NCBI RefSeq assembly: GCF_012999535.1
Contig: NZ_JABBWV010000004.1
Span: 124,001 to 188,000 of the forward strand
DNA: 64,000 bases
From: Microbispora sp. H11081
GTDB taxonomy: Bacteria; Actinomycetota; Actinomycetes; Streptosporangiales; Streptosporangiaceae
Direction: 5' to 3'
Part shown: positions 27,806 to 35,214 of the stretch, piece after piece
How positions within the stretch are numbered: the stretch's first letter is position 1
Layout of the letters: each line of letters opens with the position of its first letter
The notes under the pieces: generated by a model
The model's database searches: none
Told to the model about the DNA's origin: nothing
What the model saw: only the letters and a program-made list of their open reading frames with translations
Position numbers and translations under genes: made by a program

Positions 27806-28376
27806 CAGAGGCGGATATGGGCGGCGATCGGCAGGTGGTCGCTGCCCGTTTTCGGCAGCGAGTTGATGTCGGCATTGTCATCGCGCGGGTCAGGACCTGG
27901 TCGATCCGTGCCAGCGGGGCGGGGGCCGGCCAACTGAAGGCGAAATCGCGGGGTGGGGCCGACATCATCGAGAGGACCGGGCGCAGCCCGCGGTCGTCGA
28001 CGGTGCCGTTGAGGTCGCCGAGCAGAAGGGTGCGGTCGACCGGTTCGGCGGCCAGCACCGCGCCGAGCCGCCGGGCGCTCTCGTCGCGGCGTACGGCGTC
28101 GAATCTCCCCGCGCCGATGCGTACCGAGGGCAGGTGGGCGACGTAGACGGCGAGGTCGCCGTGCGGGGTGCGGGCGACGGCGCGCAGCCCGCGGTTCCAG
28201 TCCTGGCCGTTGTCGTGCGGGCGGATGTCCACCGTGGCCGTCTCGGTGAGAGGGAAGCGGGACCAGAGGCCGACGCTGCCGTGCACCGTCCGATACGGGT
28301 ACTCGGCGTGCAGCGCGGCCTCCCAGGCGGGCAGGGCCGCCGGCAGGAGTTCCTCCAGGCCGATCACATCCGGCCG
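27806..28376 (-). pseudogene. Decayed partial duplicate of the VanJ-like gene at 22525
   Basis: Nucleotide sequence follows 22520-23093 closely for about 570 bp, covering residues from RPDVIGLEEL to the C-terminus. The 5' third with the membrane helices is missing and replaced by unrelated sequence. A single-base deletion relative to the intact copy, near 27870, shifts the frame after LTRAMT, so the terminal SDH motif is lost from the protein. A hybrid reading frame spans 27663-28457 but cannot encode a working enzyme. Confidence 0.85.
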
Positions 28377-28512
28377 CGGCCGAGAGTTTCGAGATCGTCC
28401 CACGTATATCCCGGTTGCGTCCACGGTCGCGAGGGCAATCACGTCACTCGGTGGCAAGTTGGCCCGTTGTGCAATTCCGCAACGATTGAGATGCGGGTGG
28501 TCGGTCGTCGTC

Positions 28513-28692
28513 TCAGTGCCATTTCGGCGGGAGTTCGATGGTTACCTCGCGGATGGCAGACTTGATGGTGATCGTGGTTTCGCCTCGTCCGATCGCCTTG
28601 TCGATCTTCTTGATCTCTGTCCAGGAGAATCCCTGGCGGCGATACTTGTTCCGCTGGCTTGGCTTCATGTGGCGAATATCGTCCTTGGCCAC
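28513..28692 (-). CDS. Small 59-aa hypothetical protein
   Basis: GTG at 28692 reads 59 codons to TGA 28513. The sequence looks genuine: VAKDDIRHMKPSQRNKYRR, a short helix-turn segment (GFSWTEIKKIDKAIGRGE) and a beta-strand end (TITIKSAIREVTIELPPKWH). GGGA lies about eight bases upstream. Base composition is lower in GC than the backbone, as for the rest of this accessory stretch. A helix-turn-helix or antitoxin-like fold is conceivable but not shown; it may be a remnant. Confidence 0.45.
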   Translation of the reverse strand: MAKDDIRHMKPSQRNKYRRQGFSWTEIKKIDKAIGRGETTITIKSAIREVTIELPPKWH

Positions 28693-29158
28693 CCGTGGTC
28701 ATCCCGGGATGCCATGAGCGCGCAGATCCTTGAGTCATCTTGGTCATCGAGACCCTCCTCTGGTCCTTTGAGGTCGAGACCGGCTACTTCAAAAATCCTA
28801 ATCGAATCAAAAAGGCTCGGTCTGAGACCGTATTACCACACCATCACCGTTACCGCGGCGCTTCGGACTCTTCTTGCTTTATCGGCCGTCGCCAGCGGCC
28901 GCCGTACGCCGCTGCCTTTAAGTTTGCTCATCATCGACCGCGCCCGCGGCTGGAAGGGAGGGCCCAACGTACGAGCATGCTGTCTGGTCGGGTCGTGCAC
29001 CCCGACCAATTCGCCGCAAGCTTTTCCAGTTGGGAGCTGGAGGGCTCACGTTGGCCCCAAGCATCGCTGATCTTGTCGCTGCCCTCGGTTATGATCGTGC
29101 CGTTTCCACGCGGTCGACGGGCTTCCGCTGAGCATGATCACGGATATGCCCCCATGCC
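28693..29158. other. Lower-GC gene-free spacer upstream of nuclease-helicase copy 2
   Basis: About 470 bp with no convincing gene. The last 50 bp share GGGCTTCCGC and GGATA-GCCCCCA-type blocks with the leader of copy 1, so the promoter of copy 2 probably lies at 29120-29158. Confidence 0.45.
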
Positions 29159-29175
29159 GCACGAGTCTGTCGTGC
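29159..29175. promoter_or_regulatory. Leader inverted repeat GCACGA-N5-TCGTGC, copy 2
   Basis: Perfect 6-bp dyad directly before the TGCCTGGGGG ribosome-site block of copy 2. The dyad is identical to copy 1 while the loop differs (GTCTG here, GTTTT there). Confidence 0.55.
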
Positions 29176-29191
29176 TGCCTGGGGGTTATTC

Positions 29192-31117
29192 ATGGATCCT
29201 GCCTACCGGATGACGGCGAGGTCGCTGCGGCAGGACCTAAGTGTGCCGAGATCGGTCATCGAGGGACACCTCATTAGGATCTTGGCTGAGAAGGTAGAGC
29301 TCACGAGGCGGCGTAAGCCCAATGCGGCCGAGAAGCGCTCTTGGGTCGAGAGTCTGTCCGAGCTCGCGCGCGTACTCGACGATGCGGGATTGGAGCAGGT
29401 CGAGGTTCTGATCGAGTTCCCCATGCCACACAACAGGCGCAGCAGCGCCGATGTCCTTCTTGCGGGCGTTCATCCTGACACGGCGCTGGACACGTACATC
29501 GTGATCGAGCTCAAGCAGTGGAGCAGCGCCGACTCCCTTGACGAGGAGGCGGAGCTGTTTGAGGTGCCTGGGTTGGGCCCTCAGAGCCATCCCTGCCAGC
29601 AGGCCAAGGGCTATCGCAACCAGATAGCCGACCACTTCGGCGCCCTCGATGGGCGCCCCGAGGCCGTCAAAGCGGCTGTCTATCTCCACAACGCTACGCA
29701 CTCCAGCGTCCAGGACCTTGCCATGGGAGCCGCGGTCGAGGGTGTGCCGCTGTTCACGAAAGCCGAGCGTGGCGGGTTCATCGAGTACCTGCGTGGCAAC
29801 CTTGCGAACGAGCCGGGCAGGATGGCAGCGGATCGCTTGCTCGGAGGCCCTATCCGCCCGAACAAGCCCTTCCTGCGCAAATCTGCCGAAGTCATCCGCG
29901 GGGTCGGACAGTTCGATCTGCTGGACAAGCAGCTCGATGCGTTTAATCTTGTCAAGACGAGGGTGCGACTGGCTCAGGCGGCCAACACCAAACGGGTAGT
30001 GATCATCACAGGCGGACCGGGGAGCGGGAAGTCGGCGATCGCGGTCTCGCTCCTTCGCACCCAGATCGAGCAGGGCAACCGGGATCGCGTCGCGTACGCC
30101 ACGGGTTCCCGCACCGTGACCAAGACTCTCCGTCGGCACGTGGCCGGGCGAGACATGGAATTTGACGGCCTGTTCAGGTACTACCTGGAGTTCGCGAACG
30201 CTGAGCAGAACAGTCTCGATCTGCTGATCGCCGATGAAGCGCATCGCGTGCGGAAGAACTCGCAGAGTCGGTTCAAGAAGGAGTGGCGCAGTTCCCGCCC
30301 GCAGATCGAGAGCCTTATACAGGCGGCCCGCGTCCCCGTCTTCTTGCTGGACGAGCATCAGGTCGTCAAGCCGGACGAGGTCGGCACGGTCGCTGCGATC
30401 GTGGCCCAGGCGCAGGCTCTCGACGTGGATTACGAGCTCATCCGATTGGACGGACAGTGGCGCTGCGGCGGCAGCGCCAAGTACGACGTTTGGGTTCAGC
30501 AGTTACTGGGGCTCGGCGATGCCGACTGTGAGTGGAATGGCGACGTGGAGCCCCAGCCCTGGACGGGGGACCAGAACTTCGAGGTCGTCCTCGCGGACAC
30601 TCCCGGCGAGATGGAGGACCTTCTGCGCGGCAAGATCGCCCACGGGCTCACGGCGCGCATGACGGCGGGGTATTGCTGGCCCTGGCACGAGCCCAACCCG
30701 GACAACAGCCTTATGCCTGACGTCGTGATCGGCGACTGGGCACGCCCATGGAACGCCAAGCTGAAGAGAGACAAGCTGGGCTCAGTGCCGTCGAGCGACT
30801 TTTGGGCGACGGCCGAGGGCGGTTTCGACCAGGTGGGCTGCATTTATACCGCACAGGGGCTGGAGTTCGACTGGGTCGGGGTGATCATCGGCCCGGACTT
30901 CGTGGCTCGTGGCGGCAAGTTCGTGCCCCGGCGCGAGTTCAGCGAGGACAAGAACCTCACCGCAGCCAAGGTCACCCACGAGCAGTTCAGGCGGCATGTC
31001 CGCAACGTCTACAAGGTACTGCTCACGCGAGGGCTCAGTGGGGTGGTTATCTACGCGGTCGATCCGGAGACGCGGGAGTTCCTGGCCGGGCTGATCAAGA
31101 CCGAGCCGGACGCATGA
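29192..31117 (+). CDS. PD-(D/E)XK nuclease fused to Schlafen-group-3 (DUF2075) helicase, copy 2
   Basis: 641 aa, full-length paralogue of the gene at 23764. Nuclease-like core with Asp87 (SSADVLLAGVHP) and Glu106-x-Lys108 (IVIELKQW); helicase part with Walker A GGPGSGKS (274-281), Walker B LLIADEAHR, LDGQWRCGG and LLTRGLSGVVIYAVD. Protein divergence is considerable, so this is an old paralogue or an independent acquisition rather than a fresh duplication. ATG 29192 has GGGGG six bases upstream. The two genes face opposite ways, and the tail of a third copy abuts this gene's 3' end. Confidence 0.85.
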   Translation: MDPAYRMTARSLRQDLSVPRSVIEGHLIRILAEKVELTRRRKPNAAEKRSWVESLSELARVLDDAGLEQVEVLIEFPMPHNRRSSADVLLAGVHPDTALDTYIVIELKQWSSADSLDEEAELFEVPGLGPQSHPCQQAKGYRNQIADHFGALDGRPEAVKAAVYLHNATHSSVQDLAMGAAVEGVPLFTKAERGGFIEYLRGNLANEPGRMAADRLLGGPIRPNKPFLRKSAEVIRGVGQFDLLDKQLDAFNLVKTRVRLAQAANTKRVVIITGGPGSGKSAIAVSLLRTQIEQGNRDRVAYATGSRTVTKTLRRHVAGRDMEFDGLFRYYLEFANAEQNSLDLLIADEAHRVRKNSQSRFKKEWRSSRPQIESLIQAARVPVFLLDEHQVVKPDEVGTVAAIVAQAQALDVDYELIRLDGQWRCGGSAKYDVWVQQLLGLGDADCEWNGDVEPQPWTGDQNFEVVLADTPGEMEDLLRGKIAHGLTARMTAGYCWPWHEPNPDNSLMPDVVIGDWARPWNAKLKRDKLGSVPSSDFWATAEGGFDQVGCIYTAQGLEFDWVGVIIGPDFVARGGKFVPRREFSEDKNLTAAKVTHEQFRRHVRNVYKVLLTRGLSGVVIYAVDPETREFLAGLIKTEPDA

Positions 31118-31270
31118 GGCCGGCGAGGAGCGGCGGAGTTCCGGATTCACCGCGTAGGGCACGGTCCCGCGCATGCCTCTGGTGAGCAGGACCTGTACAC
31201 GTGCCGTACCAGCAGGTCGAACTCGGCGTCGGGTACGGCGCGGCGGCTCTTGAACGCGGGATCCTTGTTG
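31118..31270 (-). pseudogene. C-terminal fragment of a third nuclease-helicase copy
   Basis: On the minus strand this segment encodes NKDPAFKSRRAVPDAEFDLL and the following motifs seen at the C-terminus of the gene at 23764, with a frame-disrupting change inside the VYKVLLTRG motif. Homology to 23780-23940 ends abruptly at about 31270, where the DUF499 remnant begins. Confidence 0.75.
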
Positions 31271-31983
31271 GCTTCACTTTCGCCGATCTCGCTGTCGTCG
31301 GCCGGCTTGATCACCGCGCTCGGGTGCACCGCGCGCGTCAGCACATCGCCGATCTCCTGGGCGGTCTTGACCGAGACAGCGTTGGCGGCGTCGGTCTTCT
31401 CCTTCTCTTCACCGGTCAACTCGCTAATTTCGGTGGTCTCCGCCCCGAACGCGTTGGTGGTCGCGGCCAGGGTGATAATGATTGAGACCCTGTTGGTCGG
31501 ATCGGAGGCGACTTCGAAGAGGTTGCCGAGAAAGACCGGTATCGCGCTGGCTATGCGGCGTATGTCCTTCCTGGAGGAGGCCACCGCGCGCAGATACTTG
31601 GCTAACTCGTCGATGATCACGACCGTAGGCTTGCCACGGAAGGCGGCCCTGATCGTGGCGGTGCCAGGAGCGGTGCGTTGGGTGTCGTTCGCCTCCATCG
31701 CTGCGAACGCGTCATCGCCGATCTGGGCAGCCATCTCACCCCACATCGTGTAAGTGCGATGACCGTTGGTCTCGATACCCACGGTGGGGTCGAGCGCGTC
31801 GCCGACCAAGGCCGCGACCTGGACCGGGCCGTCGGGAAGCAGACTCAGGTCGAGGAACTCAGTGACGTTGGACGGTCGGGCACCCTTGGCGAGGTGGTAG
31901 ACGGCGGTCAGACCGTGGGTCTTGCCGCCACCGAACAAAGTCGTCGGGCGAAGTACGCCATTCTCCCCCGCGACACCCCTCAC
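31271..31983 (-). pseudogene. DUF499-family ATPase remnant fused to nuclease-helicase tail
   Basis: About 235 codons of a P-loop ATPase: LFGGGKTHGLTAVYH is the characteristic Walker A of DUF499 proteins, followed by VVIIDELAKYLRAVAS (Walker B-like) and SIIITLAATTNAF. The start of the gene before the P-loop is missing and the frame runs into the unrelated helicase tail at 31270, giving a 278-codon chimera. Intact DUF499 ATPases are large (about 900-1100 aa) and usually accompany methyltransferases and helicases in defence-type islands, so this is a scar of such an island. Confidence 0.75.
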
Positions 31984-32012
31984 TCCGTTCAGGCGGAGGC
32001 GTCCCCGCGTCG

Positions 32013-32826
32013 GTGACCGCGCACCCGTGCCTGTTCGTCACCCTCATCGCGCCGTCCTTCGGCCCGGTCCACACCCGCAGGCAGCACAACGGGAGCGTCC
32101 TGCCCTGCCACCCCCGCCGCAACGCCGAAACCTGCCCGCACGGGCGCGTCCTGCCCTGCCACCCCCGCCGCGACGCCGAGACCTGCCCGCACGGGCGCGT
32201 CCTGTCCTGCACCGCTCGACACGGGGCCGACGATGACTGCCTCGGCGAGCCGCTGTGCCCCGACTGCTACGACTACACCGGCTCGGTGCTGTTCAACGCG
32301 GTCGCGCCGCTGCTGTGGAAGCGCTTCGCCGACGCCCTGCGCCGACACCTGGCCAAGCTCGGCGGCCTGACCCTCCGCGACATGCGTGACCAACTCGTCG
32401 TGTCCTTCGCCAAGGTCGCCGAATACCAGCGGCGCGGCGTCGTCCACCTGCACGCCGTGATCCGGCTCGATAGCTCGGCCGGACCCATCTCCCCGCCCCC
32501 GGCCTGGGCCACTCTCGACCTGCTCGGCCAAGCCGTAGAGCATGCCGCCTCCGTGGTCACTGCCAAGGTGCCCGCCTACGACCGCCAACCGGAACGCGTG
32601 CTGCACTGGGGCGCCCAGCTCGACACCCGCCCGATCACGATGACCGGTGACCTGACCGACCAGGCCGTAGCCGGATACGTGGCCAAGTACGCCACCAAGG
32701 CCGCCGAATGCGTCGGCACCATCGACCGGCGCATCGTCCCCGGCGAGGACCTAACCGCCCTACCCGTCCGCGACCACGCCCGGCGGCTCATCGCCGAATG
32801 CCTCCGCCTCGGAGCCTTCGAGGAAC
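32013..32826 (+). pseudogene. Truncated RepSA-type replication initiator
   Basis: The frame contains TLIAPSFGPV, a Cys/His-rich zinc-binding section ending in PLCPDCYDYTGSVLFNA, then AEYQRRGVVHLHAVIRLD (the HxH replication-initiator motif) and VAGYVAKYATKAAE. These are the hallmarks of RepSA of pSAM2 and other actinomycete integrative conjugative elements. The N-terminal about 120 residues and the C-terminal part after about RLGAFEEL are missing, so it is a remnant. It also carries a 51-bp internal duplication. Confidence 0.85.
32096..32197 (+). repeat. Two 51-bp tandem repeats in the RepSA zinc region
   Basis: Units 32096-32146 and 32147-32197 differ at two positions and are followed by the first bases of a third. 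Each encodes 17 residues with two cysteines and two histidines (VLPCHPRRNAETCPHGR form), duplicating part of the metal-binding section. Confidence 0.85.
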
Positions 32827-33084
32827 TCGGGGTGGGGCCTGATCACCCTCGAGAAGGCGCGGCCACAAGCGAACAAGCGGTGGACGAACTCGGGGGAGAC
32901 CCACGACGAACGCGGCCTCCGACATGCGGCGGTCTCCTTGTGGCTGAATGCGGGCGTCCCACCGACCGAGGTAGCCCAGCGTGCCGGACACGGCGTTGAC
33001 GTGCTCCTACGCGTCTATGCGAAGTGCATCGAGGGGCAACGCGCTCGCGCCAACGGGCAGATCACTAAAGCCCTGGAGCTGTAA
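32826..33084 (+). pseudogene. Tyrosine integrase remnant with internal deletion
   Basis: Reading WGLITLEKARPQANKRWTNS, then GETHDERGLRHAAVSLWLN and ending with AQRAGHGVDVLLRVYAKCIEG and TAA 33082-33084. The first part matches the middle of actinomycete element integrases, the second part the catalytic C-terminus (LRHAAVSLWL, AGH, and the Tyr of RVYAK). The segment normally between HDERGLKHR and DLRHAA is absent, so a deletion joined two similar GLxH motifs. The N-terminal half is also gone. Confidence 0.8.
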
Positions 33085-33151
33085 GGCTCCGCCGTGCCGG
33101 TGTCGAGACAAGCGGTCGGGTCGTGGACCCGGCCGCTCTTACCGTTGAGAG

Positions 33152-33673
33152 GTGTCGGAAACCCTCGCCTACCGAGATCAGACCTTCATCAACTTTCGTG
33201 ACTTCCGCTTCGACTCTCCAACTGGGCATGCGTTCCGATGGGTCGACGTCAAGCGGTTCGATCTGCCTCGCTCTGATCTCGGCGACGACTGGCTGTTGAC
33301 GGCGTTGATCGGCCATGTGGCCTTTCGAGACGACTATGCGGGGGGAGGCGTAGAGGCCGAAGGACTACGGCATGGGCCCTACTGGCTGCGGCACATAACC
33401 CCAGCCCGCTATGTCCAGATCGATCAGGAGCACGCGAACGAACTCCTTCACGGCTGGACCGAACAGTTCGGGGCGCTTCCCCCTGCCTTGGCCGCTCGCC
33501 TGGAACGAGAGGTTTACTCATGGGTCGCGGCGGCGACGAGCCGATATCAGCTCGAGGACCTCGGCCACGAAGCCTTCCATGACTGGGGCGGAGTCCACAC
33601 CGACTTCCACGAACTGGTCCTCATCGACCGCACGGCCGGCGTCCTCTTGCTGCTTGTGGCCGCTGATGACTGA
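33152..33673 (+). CDS. Hypothetical protein
   Basis: 173 aa, soluble, acidic, no signal peptide or membrane segment. Aromatic-rich N-terminus (YRDQTFINFRDFRFD) and a C-terminal block DWGGVHTDFHELVLIDR. I do not recognise the family. GTG 33152 follows GAGAGG. It sits between the integrase remnant and the island boundary and could be cargo of the older element. Confidence 0.55.
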   Translation: MSETLAYRDQTFINFRDFRFDSPTGHAFRWVDVKRFDLPRSDLGDDWLLTALIGHVAFRDDYAGGGVEAEGLRHGPYWLRHITPARYVQIDQEHANELLHGWTEQFGALPPALAARLEREVYSWVAAATSRYQLEDLGHEAFHDWGGVHTDFHELVLIDRTAGVLLLLVAADD

Positions 33674-33860
33674 TGTCAGACCTGACCGGAGAATGGCACC
33701 ACCATCTGCGTTGACCTGGCCGAACGGCCCAAAGATCATCCCGTGCATATTCCGTGAACGGTGATTCAGGGCTGCTCTCGGTGACCTACGGCTGCATGCG
33801 GTAGGAAGCCATGCCGAGAGAGAAGCCACAGGTCAGGCGGCAAATGACAAGGTCAACTAG
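33674..33860. other. Arm sequence left of the att repeat
   Basis: Gene-free. Parts of 33735-33860 resemble 56683-56804, the sequence on the same side of the other att copy: a GATCAT...ATATT...GATnCA block, CCTACGGCTGCAT, and AGAA-CCxCAGGT at similar distances from the repeat. Confidence 0.5.
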
Positions 33861-33907
33861 GTGCCCCCGGCAGGATTCGAACCTGCGGCACCCGCTTTAG
33901 GAGAGCG
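33861..33907. repeat. Left attachment-site copy: 47-bp piece of tRNA-Arg(CCT)
   Basis: Identical over 47 bp to 56805-56851. It reproduces the tRNA from the discriminator base through the T arm, variable loop and anticodon loop to the 5' side of the anticodon stem, and then diverges, so no functional tRNA is encoded. This is the classical footprint of tyrosine-integrase insertion into a tRNA 3' end. Confidence 0.9.
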
Positions 33908-34003
33908 ATGATCGCTTCGGGGCATCGATGGCCCTGACCTCGGTGTATGCCGCCGAGGCCTGTCGCTCGCCCTTTGATCATTTCACGCATGTGTCGCGCT
34001 CCG

Positions 34004-34130
34004 CTACCCGTGCTCGGGAAGGGTCTCCGTACCCTCCAGCACATCGCCAACCACGTGATCGGAATCGTGCTCGGGCAGGGCTCCCCGGTCGATCCAGATC
34101 GTTCGGAGGCCCGGGGTCCGCCGGCTGTGC
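34004..34130 (-). pseudogene. C-terminal remnant of a HAD-family hydrolase
   Basis: The minus strand encodes RTPGLRTIWIDRGALPEHD and DHVVGDVLEGTETL before a stop at 34004. This resembles the C-terminal end of HAD-IA hydrolases (GLRTIWIDRG and DHVVxDVL). No upstream part of that gene remains. Confidence 0.5.
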
Positions 34131-34461
34131 CACGCCGTGGAAACCCCTCGATCACTCTGGGGACCGGACGCGCCGATGCCGAGCGTGAAACGCCCCTCGG
34201 AGGCGTAGTCCAGGCCGGTCGCCGTCATGGCCAGCAGCGTGGGAGTGCGCGAGTAGACCGACAGGCGCCCGAGGCGATCTTGAGCCGCTCGGTCTCCGCG
34301 GCGATGTACCCCATCTCGCTGACCGCGTCGAAGCTGTAGGCCTCGGCCACGAACACGATGTCCAGACCGGCCTTCTCGTAGTCGGACAGCTCAGCGACGG
34401 TCTCCTTGAAGCCCCCCGCGTAGTTGAGGGCCATCCCGATCCGCGTCCGCGTCCTTCCATT
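34131..34461 (-). pseudogene. 5' remnant of an F420/LLM-type flavin-dependent oxidoreductase
   Basis: Split over two frames: GMALNYAGGFKETVAELSDY and FVAEAYSFDAVSEMGYIAAE in one, LLAMTATGLDYASEGRFTLG and IGASGPQ in the next. These are the first about 105 residues of an LLM-class F420-dependent oxidoreductase. The remainder is lost and replaced by the HAD remnant. A frameshift lies near 34260. Confidence 0.75.
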
Positions 34462-34500
34462 CGCCCACAACCGAATGTTGTTCCGTTTTTGACGAAAAGG

Positions 34501-35214
34501 CTAACCGCCGACCTCCGAGATCGAGAAGTCCGCCTGAGCTTCCAGCAGTCTCCTCGGACTCGTCGCTCGCCTCGCCATCCGCCCGGTCATTCGGCTTCGT
34601 GGCCTCCCATTGCCTGAAGGCGCACGGCGGCCAGATCTTCGTTCGGAAGTGTCGATGTCGGCCGGGTCACCGGCATCGTCGCAGGGCACCTTCACGACCA
34701 GCTCGGGGTGGGCGCGGAGGAACAGCCTGGCCCCCACATCTCCCGCAGCCAGCGCGGCCACCTCGGTGAAGTGCCCGCGCGCGATCAGCACGGGGTTGCG
34801 CGGCGCGCTGCCGTACGTGGCGACGGCGACGGTGGCCCCGCAGCGGAACGCCTCGATCAGCCGCCGAACCGCCGCCGGCCGGACCAGCGGCTGGTCCACG
34901 AGGGCTATCACCGCGCCGTGGGCCGTACCGGGAAGCGACCGCAGGCCCACCTGCAGCGACGAGCCCATGCCGGACTCCCAGTCCGGGTTGTGCACGGTCA
35001 TCACCCCCTCGACCCCGATTTCGGCAGTGCTGATCTCAGCGGCTCCCTCCACGACGACCACGGGGCGGCAGCCGCCCTCCGCGAGCAGGCGGACGCCGCG
35101 ATCGGCCAGCCGCTCGCCGGCGAACTCCACGAGGGCCTTCGGCGTCCCCATCCGGCTGCCGCCGCCCGCGGCCAGCAGCACCCCGGCGACCTGCCCTGTC
35201 TCACCCATCGCCAT
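34501..35214 (-). CDS. MocA/MobA-like nucleotidyltransferase (Mo cofactor cytidylyltransferase), frameshifted tail
   Basis: 237 aa. Nucleotide-binding motif LLAAGGGSRMGTPKAL, then VVVEGAAEIS, ALVDQPLVRP (metal-binding Asp) and the C-terminal DPADIDT. In the family this is followed by an EDLA motif. Here a 4-bp tandem duplication (34638-34645) changes frame directly after DIDTSE and replaces the natural tail, which would have ended at 34587, with about 45 basic unrelated residues. The catalytic domain is complete, so activity may persist. It would attach CMP to molybdopterin for the Mo hydroxylase encoded nearby. The start overlaps the end of xdhC. Confidence 0.82.
   Translation of the reverse strand: MAMGETGQVAGVLLAAGGGSRMGTPKALVEFAGERLADRGVRLLAEGGCRPVVVVEGAAEISTAEIGVEGVMTVHNPDWESGMGSSLQVGLRSLPGTAHGAVIALVDQPLVRPAAVRRLIEAFRCGATVAVATYGSAPRNPVLIARGHFTEVAALAAGDVGARLFLRAHPELVVKVPCDDAGDPADIDTSERRSGRRAPSGNGRPRSRMTGRMARRATSPRRLLEAQADFSISEVGG

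Noticed and set aside
28439..28747. 102-codon frame with a GGAGGG site on the minus strand
   Set aside because: Its composition is shadow-like, and the overlapping 59-codon frame in a different phase reads as a more credible protein.
32096..32197. CRISPR-like repeat
   Set aside because: Only two 51-bp units in direct tandem with no spacers and inside a coding remnant. No CRISPR array was found anywhere in the window.
33861..33907. A second functional tRNA-Arg
   Set aside because: Only the 3' portion is present. The D arm and 5' acceptor strand are missing, so it is an attachment-site copy.
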